Of a stretch of DNA of 16,525 nt, positions 1-6,377 are shown piece after piece. Source of the stretch: Candidatus Acidiferrales bacterium (GTDB taxonomy: Bacteria; Acidobacteriota; Terriglobia; Acidiferrales; UBA7541); NCBI GenBank assembly GCA_955651735.1, contig CATPAM010000340.1:1-16525 (forward strand). The letters are read 5' to 3'. Both the position numbers and the translations under genes were made by a program. How positions within the stretch are numbered: position 1 is the first letter of the stretch; every line of letters starts with the position of its first letter. The notes beneath the pieces were generated by a model. The model made no database searches, had not been told where the DNA came from, and worked only from the letters and a program-made list of their open reading frames with translations.

Positions 1-401
1 AGCTGGCGCAGCAGGTCGGCGGCGGTGTCGTCCGTGAAGCGCATGCACGCCGAATTGAAATCCTGATCGAGAACCGGCGCCCCCAAAAAGTGCGCCATCT
101 GCTGCTTTTCGACGGGGTCGCGCGGTGCAGCCAGGATGTGACCGCGGCCGTAAAAGACAGCGCCGGTGGCGCGGCCCTCGAACAATTGCAGGAAAGCCAG
201 CTTGCCTTGCTCAAAAGTAAGCTGCACGTCGCCGCGACGGAGCTCAATGCGATTGGCGGGCTCGATTTCGTAGAGCGTGGCGGGGTCCACGCGCAGCGCG
301 TTCAGTTGGTCGTAGACCTCGCGCGCGGTTTTCTCCGCCGCCCAGACTTCCGCGGCCGCCAGAAAAAAGGAGAACCCGAGGAAAGCGACCCGGAACCGCA
401 T
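1..401 (-). CDS. Secreted M1-type metallopeptidase-like protein, N-terminal part (cut by window edge)
   Basis: An open frame on the minus strand starts with ATG at 401 and runs without a stop through position 1, so only the first 133 residues are visible. It begins with a signal peptide: MRFR, a hydrophobic stretch to about residue 20, then an Ala-Ala-Glu cleavage-like site near 22. The mature part includes RIELRRGDVQLTF, a GAVFYGRGHIL segment and DPVEKQQMAHFLGAP. From memory this resembles the N-terminal region of large acidobacterial exported proteins annotated as M1 aminopeptidase-like. The zinc-binding HEXXH would lie outside the window, so the enzymatic assignment is unconfirmed. The plus-strand frame over the same bases has no recognisable protein features. 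The gene is divergent from the TPR peptidase gene at 480, with 78 bases between them. The coding call is fairly sure; the function is tentative. Confidence 0.65.
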   Translation of the reverse strand, partial: MRFRVAFLGFSFFLAAAEVWAAEKTAREVYDQLNALRVDPATLYEIEPANRIELRRGDVQLTFEQGKLAFLQLFEGRATGAVFYGRGHILAAPRDPVEKQQMAHFLGAPVLDQDFNSACMRFTDDTAADLLRQ

Positions 402-467
402 GTCCGAGTGTAGTCACTTTCGGCATGGCGGTACAAGGCGGCCGGTTGCGGCGCGAGGTGGCCAGCC

Positions 468-473
468 TAAAAT
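468..473 (+). promoter_or_regulatory. Candidate -10 box (TAAAAT) just before the start at 480
   Basis: TAAAAT matches the sigma70 -10 consensus at five of six positions. A weak TTGCGG at 446-451 lies 16 bases upstream. Transcription from this box would begin at about 479-481, on the ATG itself, so any transcript would be leaderless. The sequence right before the ATG (AAAGGG) sits too close to act as a normal ribosome binding site. This is suggestive only. Confidence 0.3.
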
Positions 474-479
474 AAAGGG

Positions 480-1904
480 ATGCGGCTTTACCTGATTCTC
501 GCGGCCGGTTTGTCTCTGCTCGTAGGGTTGGAAGCGTGCGCGGACACCATCGTTCTAAAAAATGGACGCCGCATCATGGCGGACAGTGTGGTGGTGGATG
601 GCGACAAGGTGCGCTACTTGACAGCGGCGGGCGAGCTGGCGCTGCCGAAATCGATGGTCGATCACATCGAAAAAGGCAGGGCAGCGCATGAGGCGTCCAG
701 CGGGGCGGCGAACCTGGCCCTTACGCCGCCTAGACTTGAACCGAACAGTGCGAACGCTGCGGCGGAGAGCGGCGCGGTGCACGACGGCGTGGTGGACCGT
801 GAATTCCTGGCCGGGCTTGCCAGCGAGGCGCGGCGGTCTGGCGCGCTGGGAGCGAATGAAAAAGCGTCGATCGCGTACCATGCCGCGGCTCAGCTAGAGC
901 TCGTGCGCGGCGATATGGAGCACGCACTTGACGATGAACGTACGGCGCTGACGTACGCGCCCGATAATCTGGTCATGCTGCTGGGCGTCGCGTACTTGCA
1001 CCTGGGGCGCAGCGAATACAAGCAGGCGCTGGACTACCTGGACCGCGCGCAACGGGTTGCTCCGGAAAATCCCGACGTGCCCAAGCTCGCGGGCTGGGGC
1101 TATTACGGGATGAACAAGCTGAGACAGGCCGTCGCGGAATGGGAACGCGCCTTGGCGCTGAAACCGGACGCCGAGGTGCAAGCGGCGCTCGACAAAGCGC
1201 GGCGCGATCAGCAGGAGGAAGAAAATTACCGCGAGAATGAAAGCAGCCACTTCACGCTGCGCTACAGCGGCGAGGCGGAGCCGGGGCTGGCGCGCGAGAT
1301 CCTTCGCGCTTTGGAAATGCATTTCGCTGCCATCGAATCGGAGCTGGGCTACACGCCTCCGGAACCGATCGGCGTGATTTTGTACACGCAGCAAGCGTTC
1401 GCGGACATCACCCGCGCCCCGGGCTGGGCCGGTGCGCTGAACGATGGACGCATTCGCGTGCCGGTGCAGGGATTGAAACAGTTGACGCCGGAATTGTCGC
1501 GAGTGTTGAAGCACGAGCTGACGCACAGCTTCATCCGGCAAAAAACGCGCGCGAACGCACCGACTTGGATACAGGAAGGGCTCGCGCAATGGATGGAGGG
1601 AAAGCGCAGCGGAGCGGCGGCCGGGGTGCTGTTGCAAGTGTATGACGCGAAGCAGGCTATGCCGCTTGGAGACCTGGAAGGATCGTGGCTAAAATTGTCC
1701 AACGAGGTCGCGGCTTATGCGTATGCGTGGGCGCTGGCCAACGTGGAGTACATTGTGCAAGTCGACGGAATGACCGACATGCAGCGCATTCTGGACCGGC
1801 TCGCCGGGGGAAGCACGGCGGAGGCAGCGTTGCGCCAGGTGTTGCGCAGCGATTACGAGGAGCTGATGCCATCCACCGCGAGGTATCTGCGAAAAACTTA
1901 CTGA
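480..1904 (+). CDS. Exported TPR protein with gluzincin (peptidase MA-like) domain
   Basis: 474 residues. The N-terminus is a signal peptide (hydrophobic residues 3-17, Ala-Cys-Ala before Asp22), which favours signal peptidase I; LEAC is a poor lipobox. A short beta-rich segment (TIVLKNGRRI, about 23-65) looks like the SHP/DUF-type stretches often found at the start of such proteins. TPR-like helices follow at about 130-240, with MLLGVAYLHLGR and a WERALALKPD motif. The C-terminal half carries the zinc signature HELTH (345-349) and a downstream WIQEGLAQW with Glu366, the usual third ligand of gluzincins of the peptidase MA type. It is probably a periplasmic or surface zinc protease; the substrate is unknown. 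The ATG at 480 is chosen because the signal peptide begins there. It converges on the M20 gene, with 41 bases between the stops and no clear terminator. Confidence 0.88.
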   Translation: MRLYLILAAGLSLLVGLEACADTIVLKNGRRIMADSVVVDGDKVRYLTAAGELALPKSMVDHIEKGRAAHEASSGAANLALTPPRLEPNSANAAAESGAVHDGVVDREFLAGLASEARRSGALGANEKASIAYHAAAQLELVRGDMEHALDDERTALTYAPDNLVMLLGVAYLHLGRSEYKQALDYLDRAQRVAPENPDVPKLAGWGYYGMNKLRQAVAEWERALALKPDAEVQAALDKARRDQQEEENYRENESSHFTLRYSGEAEPGLAREILRALEMHFAAIESELGYTPPEPIGVILYTQQAFADITRAPGWAGALNDGRIRVPVQGLKQLTPELSRVLKHELTHSFIRQKTRANAPTWIQEGLAQWMEGKRSGAAAGVLLQVYDAKQAMPLGDLEGSWLKLSNEVAAYAYAWALANVEYIVQVDGMTDMQRILDRLAGGSTAEAALRQVLRSDYEELMPSTARYLRKTY

Positions 1905-1945
1905 AAATAAAAATTGGGTTGGCCGGTGTGAGCTCTCGTTATGCG

Positions 1946-3103
1946 TCAGCTATCGCGCAGCAGCGCGGCGAGGAGCGCGGCGCGCTCCGGCATCGCTTTT
2001 GCGACGGCGTACTCGTGGGCGGAGTGCGCGCCATCACCGACTGCGCCCAAGCCGTCGAGCGTCGGGACGCCCAGAGCGGCGGTGAGATTGCCGTCCGAGC
2101 CGCCGCCCGCGACGCATTCTCCGATCGAGAGACCCATTTGCGCGGCCATCGATTTCGCGCGAGAGAAAAGTGCGGCGCTGACTTTACGCTCCATGGGTGC
2201 GCGATTGAAGCCGCCGTGAATTTCGAGGCGCGCGCCGCGCGTGACGGGCCGCAGCGCGCGCAAGCGTTGCTCGAGCCGGCGCATGTCCGCAAGGCGCAAC
2301 GCGCGAAGATCGACCACGGCGCGGGCACGCTCGGCGATGACGTTGACGCGCGTGCCGCCCTCAATCACGTCGGCGTTTACGCTGATGCCGCGGCGCAAAT
2401 CGTTCCATCGCTCCAAGCGGGCAATCTGCCGTGCGAGTTCGTGCACGGCGTTCACGCCTTCCTGCGGCGCGAGCCCGGCGTGCGAGGCGCGCCCATGCAC
2501 GATAATTTCCGCTTCCCCCACGCCTTTGCGGGCTGTTTTCAGCAAGCCGCGCGGGCCGAACGACGGCTCGAGCACAAAGACCGCGTCGCTGCGGCGAGCT
2601 TCCGCTTCGATGAGCTTGCGGGAGGAGTCGCTGCCGATCTCTTCATCGGAGGTCCAGAGAAAAACGATGCGTTTGCGAAGCGGCGTCTGCATTTGCCGCA
2701 GAGCTTGCAGCGCGAAGAGCGCTTGCACGATGCCAGCTTTCATGTCGAACGTGCCAGGGCCGTATGCTTTGCCCGCGGATACGCGAAAGGGCATTGTCGC
2801 GAGCGTTCCGGTGGCGTACACCGTGTCGTAGTGGCCGAGAACGAGAAGCTGCCCCGCGGCGCGCGACTTCTGCGATTGCCAGTTGATGCGCAATTGATCG
2901 CCGCGATGCTTTTGCGCGAGCCGCTCGACGCGCGCGCCCTGTCTGCGCCACGCTGCTGCGACCATGGCACAGCAGCGGTCGGCGGGCGTTTTTTCCAGGC
3001 TCGGCGATTCGGCAAGTACAAATGTGCGCAGGACGGAGAGCATTTGCGGCAAACGCGGTTTTAGAAGGCGCAACAGGTTCGCGGGGGAGTTCGCTTCGGT
3101 CAT
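1946..3103 (-). CDS. M20 family metallopeptidase (CPG2/ArgE-like)
   Basis: 385 residues on the minus strand, ATG at 3103 and TGA at 1946-1948. All the di-zinc motifs of the M20 family are present in order: GHYDTVY (His91, Asp93), FDMKAG with bridging Asp120, SDEEIGS with general base Glu154 and ligand Glu155, LEPS with Glu179, and a terminal GAHSAHEY with His360. The dimerisation (lid) domain is about 190-305, containing HGRASHAG and EGGTRVNV. The layout is closest to carboxypeptidase G2 and related glutamate carboxypeptidases, which remove a C-terminal residue from peptides or N-acyl amino acids. There is no signal peptide, so a cytoplasmic location is likely. No Shine-Dalgarno is visible before the ATG. 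It is divergent from fabZ, with 130 bases between the starts. The exact substrate cannot be read from the sequence. Confidence 0.92.
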   Translation of the reverse strand: MTEANSPANLLRLLKPRLPQMLSVLRTFVLAESPSLEKTPADRCCAMVAAAWRRQGARVERLAQKHRGDQLRINWQSQKSRAAGQLLVLGHYDTVYATGTLATMPFRVSAGKAYGPGTFDMKAGIVQALFALQALRQMQTPLRKRIVFLWTSDEEIGSDSSRKLIEAEARRSDAVFVLEPSFGPRGLLKTARKGVGEAEIIVHGRASHAGLAPQEGVNAVHELARQIARLERWNDLRRGISVNADVIEGGTRVNVIAERARAVVDLRALRLADMRRLEQRLRALRPVTRGARLEIHGGFNRAPMERKVSAALFSRAKSMAAQMGLSIGECVAGGGSDGNLTAALGVPTLDGLGAVGDGAHSAHEYAVAKAMPERAALLAALLRDS

Positions 3104-3170
3104 CGCGGGGACATGCTAACAGCGCCCTGGCGACAGCGCAAAGACTCGGCGGCAACCGCCCTGCTTCGCA

Positions 3171-3176
3171 TATAAT
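3171..3176 (+). promoter_or_regulatory. Candidate promoter -10 box (TATAAT) for the fabZ operon
   Basis: A perfect TATAAT lies 57 bases upstream of the fabZ ATG, in the divergent gap between the M20 gene and fabZ. The region 16-18 bases further upstream shows no TTGACA-like -35 (it reads GC-rich), so this would need an activator or an atypical -35. The start of transcription would be near 3183, giving a leader of about 50 bases that contains the GGGAG ribosome binding site at 3224-3228. Confidence 0.45.
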
Positions 3177-3233
3177 TGTAGGTTTGCCGGGGGATACAGG
3201 GGGCCGCAGGTGTGCGCGGCTACGGGAGCGCCG

Positions 3234-3701
3234 ATGATATTCGACGTTACGGAAATTCAGAAAATTTTGCCGCACCGCTATCCGTTTTTGTTTGTCGACG
3301 CGATTGTGGAAATGGAGCGGCTGAAGCGCGTGGTGGGCATCAAGAACGTGACCATCAACGAATCGTATTTTCAGGGGCATTTCCCCGGCAAGCCGATCAT
3401 GCCCGGCGTGTTGATTATTGAAGCCATGGCACAGACCGGCGGGTTGCTGTTGCTGACGGAAGTTCCCGACCGCGAAAACAAGTTGCTGTACTTCGTGGCC
3501 GTGGACGGCGCGCGCTTTCGGCGGCCGGTAGTGCCGGGGGACCAGTTGAAACTGGAGATTAAAGTGGTTTCCTGGCGTGGCGATTTCTGCAAGCTGGACG
3601 GGCGAGCGACGGTCGATGGGCAGTTGGCGGCCGAGGCGACGCTGATGTGCAAGATGGTTGACCGCGAGACGCCCACCAAGGTGGAAGACGCCGCGAAATG
3701 A
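3234..3701 (+). CDS. fabZ: 3-hydroxyacyl-ACP dehydratase FabZ
   Basis: 155 residues, usual for FabZ. It dehydrates (3R)-3-hydroxyacyl-ACP to trans-2-enoyl-ACP in the cytoplasm and so competes with LpxA for 3-hydroxyacyl-ACP. The sequence starts IQKILPHRYPFLFVD and has the hot-dog active site HFPGKPIMPGVLIIEAMAQ, with catalytic His49 and Glu63 both present. The ATG at 3234 is preferred over an upstream GTG at 3210, because GGGAG at 3224-3228 is spaced 5 bases from it and the family's conserved N-terminus begins there. The stop overlaps the lpxA start as ATGA (3698-3701). FabZ next to LpxA is the classic arrangement in Gram-negative genomes. It is the first gene of a long plus-strand run extending to about 10479. 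Confidence 0.97.
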   Translation: MIFDVTEIQKILPHRYPFLFVDAIVEMERLKRVVGIKNVTINESYFQGHFPGKPIMPGVLIIEAMAQTGGLLLLTEVPDRENKLLYFVAVDGARFRRPVVPGDQLKLEIKVVSWRGDFCKLDGRATVDGQLAAEATLMCKMVDRETPTKVEDAAK

Positions 3702-4483
3702 GCGCGCCGCAGATTCATCCGCAGGCGACCGTCGCGGCGGACGCGAAGCTGGGCGCGGGCGTGCGCGTTGGCGCGTATGCGATTGTCGGCGAAGGCGTGC
3801 ATCTGGGCGACGGCTGCGTTTTGCATGCGCATGCGATGGTGCAGGGGCGGTCGAAGATCGGGCGCGATAACGTGTTTTATCCGTTTTGCGTGGTGGGCGG
3901 CGATCCGCAGGACTTGCGCTTCCGCGGCGAGAGAACGGAACTCGCGGTGGGAGATGGGAACACGTTTCGCGAGTACGTGACCATCAGCCGCGGCACGATG
4001 AGCGGTGGCGGAAAAACGACGATTGGCAGCGGCAGCTTGTTCCTAGTGTCGTCGCATGTGGGGCACGATTGCCACGTCGGCGACCACACCTTGTTTGTCA
4101 ACGGGGCGACGCTTGCGGGCCATGTGACCGTGGAGGATTACGCCACCATCGGCTTTCAGTCGCCGGTGCATCAATTTTGCCGCGTCGGGCGCTACGCGTA
4201 TATCGGCGCGTCGACGGTGATTACGCAGGATGTGCCGCCGTTTTCGCGCGTGGTGACCGAGCGCGAAACGAAGAGTTATGGCGTCAATACCATCGGGCTT
4301 GAGCGCAAAGGATTTTCCGAGGAGCGCCTGAAGATTCTGGCGCGCGCGTTTCGATTGCTGTCGCGCTCGAAGATGAACACCAGCCAGGCGCTCGTGGAAA
4401 TGCGCAAATCGTTGGGCGATTCCGAGGACGTGCGCGAGCTGATTCGTTTCATAGAGACGGCGGAACGCGGAATCGTAAAGTAG
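3698..4483 (+). CDS. lpxA: Acyl-ACP--UDP-GlcNAc (or GlcNAc3N) O-/N-acyltransferase LpxA
   Basis: 261 residues, first step of lipid A synthesis: transfer of a 3-hydroxyacyl chain from ACP to a UDP-sugar. The N-terminal two thirds are hexapeptide repeats (left-handed beta-helix), followed by the helical C-terminal part from about 195 (NTIGLERKGFSEERLKIL). Compared with E. coli LpxA from memory, SSHVGHDC supplies the two active-site histidines (His120 and His123, equivalents of His122 and the catalytic His125), and VHQF supplies His158 (His160 equivalent). The position matching the E. coli hydrocarbon-ruler Gly173 is Ala171. It starts in a 4-base ATGA overlap with fabZ and is followed by lpxI after 20 bases. 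With a GnnA-like oxidoreductase two genes downstream, the natural acceptor might be the 3-amino analogue; that cannot be decided here. Confidence 0.96.
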   Translation: MSAPQIHPQATVAADAKLGAGVRVGAYAIVGEGVHLGDGCVLHAHAMVQGRSKIGRDNVFYPFCVVGGDPQDLRFRGERTELAVGDGNTFREYVTISRGTMSGGGKTTIGSGSLFLVSSHVGHDCHVGDHTLFVNGATLAGHVTVEDYATIGFQSPVHQFCRVGRYAYIGASTVITQDVPPFSRVVTERETKSYGVNTIGLERKGFSEERLKILARAFRLLSRSKMNTSQALVEMRKSLGDSEDVRELIRFIETAERGIVK

Positions 4484-4503
4484 GGCGCCTCGGTACGCAT
4501 CTC

Positions 4504-5382
4504 ATGGCCAACGCGGAAACAAGCACGGCAGGGTGGGGCCTGATCGCGGGCAACGGGCGATTTCCGTTTCTCGTTCTCGAAGGTGCGCGGAGCCAGGGCA
4601 TCGAGATGGCGGTGATCGCGCTGAAGGAAGAAGCCGCGCCGGAGCTGGAGCGCTCCGCGAAGCGGCTGCACTGGGTGAGCCTCGGAGAATTGAGCAAAGC
4701 GATCGACTTGATGCACCAGGAAGGCGTGACGCAAGCGGTGATGGCCGGTCAAGTGAAGCACAACAAAATCTTCAGCGCCATCCGGCCGGACTGGAAGCTG
4801 GCCAAGCTGCTGTTTTCTCTGCCGCGCAAAAACACCGATGCGCTGATCGGGGCGGTGGCGCGCGTTTTGGAAGATGAAGGGATACGCCTGGTAGATTCGA
4901 CACTGTTTCTGAAGCCACTGGTGCCGGAAGCTGGAGTGCTCACGCAACGCGCGCCGGATGCACGCGAGGCAGCCGACATTGCGTACGGCCTGGGCGTTGC
5001 GCGGCAAATTTCCGGCATGGACATTGGGCAAACGGTGGTGATTTCGGATCACGCGTGCGTGGCCGTTGAAGCTATGGAAGGCACGGACGAAACAATCGCG
5101 CGCGCGGCACGGATTGCCGATGGCAAGCCCCTCGTGGTGGTGAAAGTCAGCAAGCCGGGGCAGGACATGCGCTTCGATGTACCCGTGATCGGTCTGCCCA
5201 CCATCGAACACATGAAGAAGGCGCAAGCCACGGCCCTGGCGGTGGACGCCGGACGAACCTTGCTGTTTGATCGCACAAAATTGATCGAGTTGGCGGACGC
5301 CGCGGGAATCGCCATCCAGGCGGTTGCTCCGGCTCCGGCTGCGGAACCCAAAGAGACCGCGGCGGGAATGAACAGGGAATGA
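4504..5382 (+). CDS. lpxI: UDP-2,3-diacylglucosamine diphosphatase LpxI
   Basis: 292 residues, matching the DUF1009/LpxI family rather than LpxH. It hydrolyses UDP-2,3-diacylglucosamine to lipid X plus UMP at the cytoplasmic face of the inner membrane. Visible family signatures are WGLIAGNGRFPFLVLEGAR near the N-terminus, AVMAGQVKHNKIF (79-90), LPRKNTDALI, EGIRLVDST, the central DIGQTVVISDHACVAVEAMEGTD (about 173-195), and KPGQDMRFDVPVIG with acidic residues Asp221 and Asp225. From recollection, Asp225 corresponds to the functionally important Asp of the Caulobacter enzyme. The C-terminal 15 residues (Pro/Ala-rich, APAPAAEPKE) look like a disordered tail. It sits between lpxA and a Gfo/Idh gene, whose ATG overlaps its TGA (ATGA at 5379-5382). 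No strong ribosome binding site is seen before the ATG at 4504. Confidence 0.95.
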   Translation: MANAETSTAGWGLIAGNGRFPFLVLEGARSQGIEMAVIALKEEAAPELERSAKRLHWVSLGELSKAIDLMHQEGVTQAVMAGQVKHNKIFSAIRPDWKLAKLLFSLPRKNTDALIGAVARVLEDEGIRLVDSTLFLKPLVPEAGVLTQRAPDAREAADIAYGLGVARQISGMDIGQTVVISDHACVAVEAMEGTDETIARAARIADGKPLVVVKVSKPGQDMRFDVPVIGLPTIEHMKKAQATALAVDAGRTLLFDRTKLIELADAAGIAIQAVAPAPAAEPKETAAGMNRE

Positions 5383-6377
5383 CGGCGGCAACGCAAGCAG
5401 GAAAGACACGTGTCGCCGTTGTCGGAACCGGTGAATTCGGTCGGAATCACGCGCGTGTTTACCGCGAAATTCAGCACGCCGAATTGGTCGGCGTCTTCGA
5501 TAAAAACGTTGCGCGCGCGCAAGCCACCGCTGCCGAATTCCGCACGCATGCTTTCACTGCTCTCGATGAGTTGCACGGACGAGCCGATGCCGCGAGCGTG
5601 GCCGTGCCCACCGCGGAGCATGCGGCGATTGGCTGCCGCTTGATGGAAATGGGCCTCGACGTTTTGGTCGAGAAGCCCATGGCAAAGAGCCTTGCGGAGG
5701 CGGATTCGCTGCTGAACGCGGCCAAGCGGCATCGACGCTTGCTGCAGGTCGGCCACGTCGAACGATTCAACCCGGCGGTGCTGGCGGTCGAGCCCATTCT
5801 GAATCATCCGCTCTTTTTCGAGGTGCACCGGCTGGGAGTGTTCACTCCGCGCAGCCTCGATGTCGACGTGATCTACGACTTGATGATCCACGACCTCGAC
5901 ATCCTGCTCGCCCTCGTAAAGCAGCCGGTTACGGAAGTGAAGGCGGTGGGAATCCCTGTGCTCACGGACAAAGTGGACATCGCGCACGCCCGATTGGAAT
6001 TCGCGGGGGGCGCGGTCGCCAACGTGACGGCGAGCCGCGTATCGACCGAGCGCGTGCGCAAGGTGCGCTTTTTCCAGCAGCACGAGTACATTTCGCTCGA
6101 TTACGCGAGGCGCGATGCCCTGCGCGTCACCGCGAAAAAAGCGGCTCCGCAACCGGAATTCGCGTATGAGAAGCTGCCCGCGCCCGCGGTCGAGCCGCTG
6201 CGCGCCGAACTGGAATCCTTTGTCGAAGCGGTGCGAACGCGCAGCGAGCCGCGCGTCAACGGTGAGGCCGGCCGCGCCGCCCTGGAACTTGCCGGGCGGG
6301 TAATGGCGAGCATCCAGGAGCACGGCGAGCGCGTCCAACTGCTAGCGTTTGCCGCGGCACGGAAAACGGAAAAATGA
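5379..6377 (+). CDS. Gfo/Idh/MocA family NAD(P)-dependent oxidoreductase, possibly GnnA-like
   Basis: 332 residues. The Rossmann fold is at the N-terminus with VVGTGEFGRNHARVY (14-28) and an acidic residue after the second strand (Asp41) that favours NAD. EKP at 98-100 is the family hallmark, followed by LLQVGHVERFNPAV (121-134) and the catalytic-type DLMIHDLDI (167-175) with His171. The second domain is the usual beta sheet (about 135-300). This sub-group resembles the UDP-N-acetylglucosamine 3-dehydrogenase (GnnA) type, which oxidises the sugar C3 so that GnnB can add an amino group. In Acidithiobacillus, as I recall, gnnA and gnnB lie beside lpxA, and here the gene follows lpxA-lpxI with an ATGA overlap. 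No GnnB-type aminotransferase occurs in the window, so the specific role is inference; other sugar dehydrogenase functions remain possible. Confidence 0.9.
   Translation: MTAATQAGKTRVAVVGTGEFGRNHARVYREIQHAELVGVFDKNVARAQATAAEFRTHAFTALDELHGRADAASVAVPTAEHAAIGCRLMEMGLDVLVEKPMAKSLAEADSLLNAAKRHRRLLQVGHVERFNPAVLAVEPILNHPLFFEVHRLGVFTPRSLDVDVIYDLMIHDLDILLALVKQPVTEVKAVGIPVLTDKVDIAHARLEFAGGAVANVTASRVSTERVRKVRFFQQHEYISLDYARRDALRVTAKKAAPQPEFAYEKLPAPAVEPLRAELESFVEAVRTRSEPRVNGEAGRAALELAGRVMASIQEHGERVQLLAFAAARKTEK

Noticed and set aside
90..413. A 107-codon plus-strand frame at the window start
   Set aside because: The opposite strand is open to the edge and begins with a signal peptide and a conserved-looking secreted protein.
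1905..1945. A terminator between the convergent TPR peptidase and M20 genes
   Set aside because: There is a T-rich run on the minus strand but no convincing GC-rich stem before it.
1685..3064. A 459-codon plus-strand open frame opposite the M20 peptidase
   Set aside because: The minus strand has every M20 metal ligand in order; the plus frame has low-complexity Arg/Ala-rich sequence and overlaps the end of the TPR peptidase gene.
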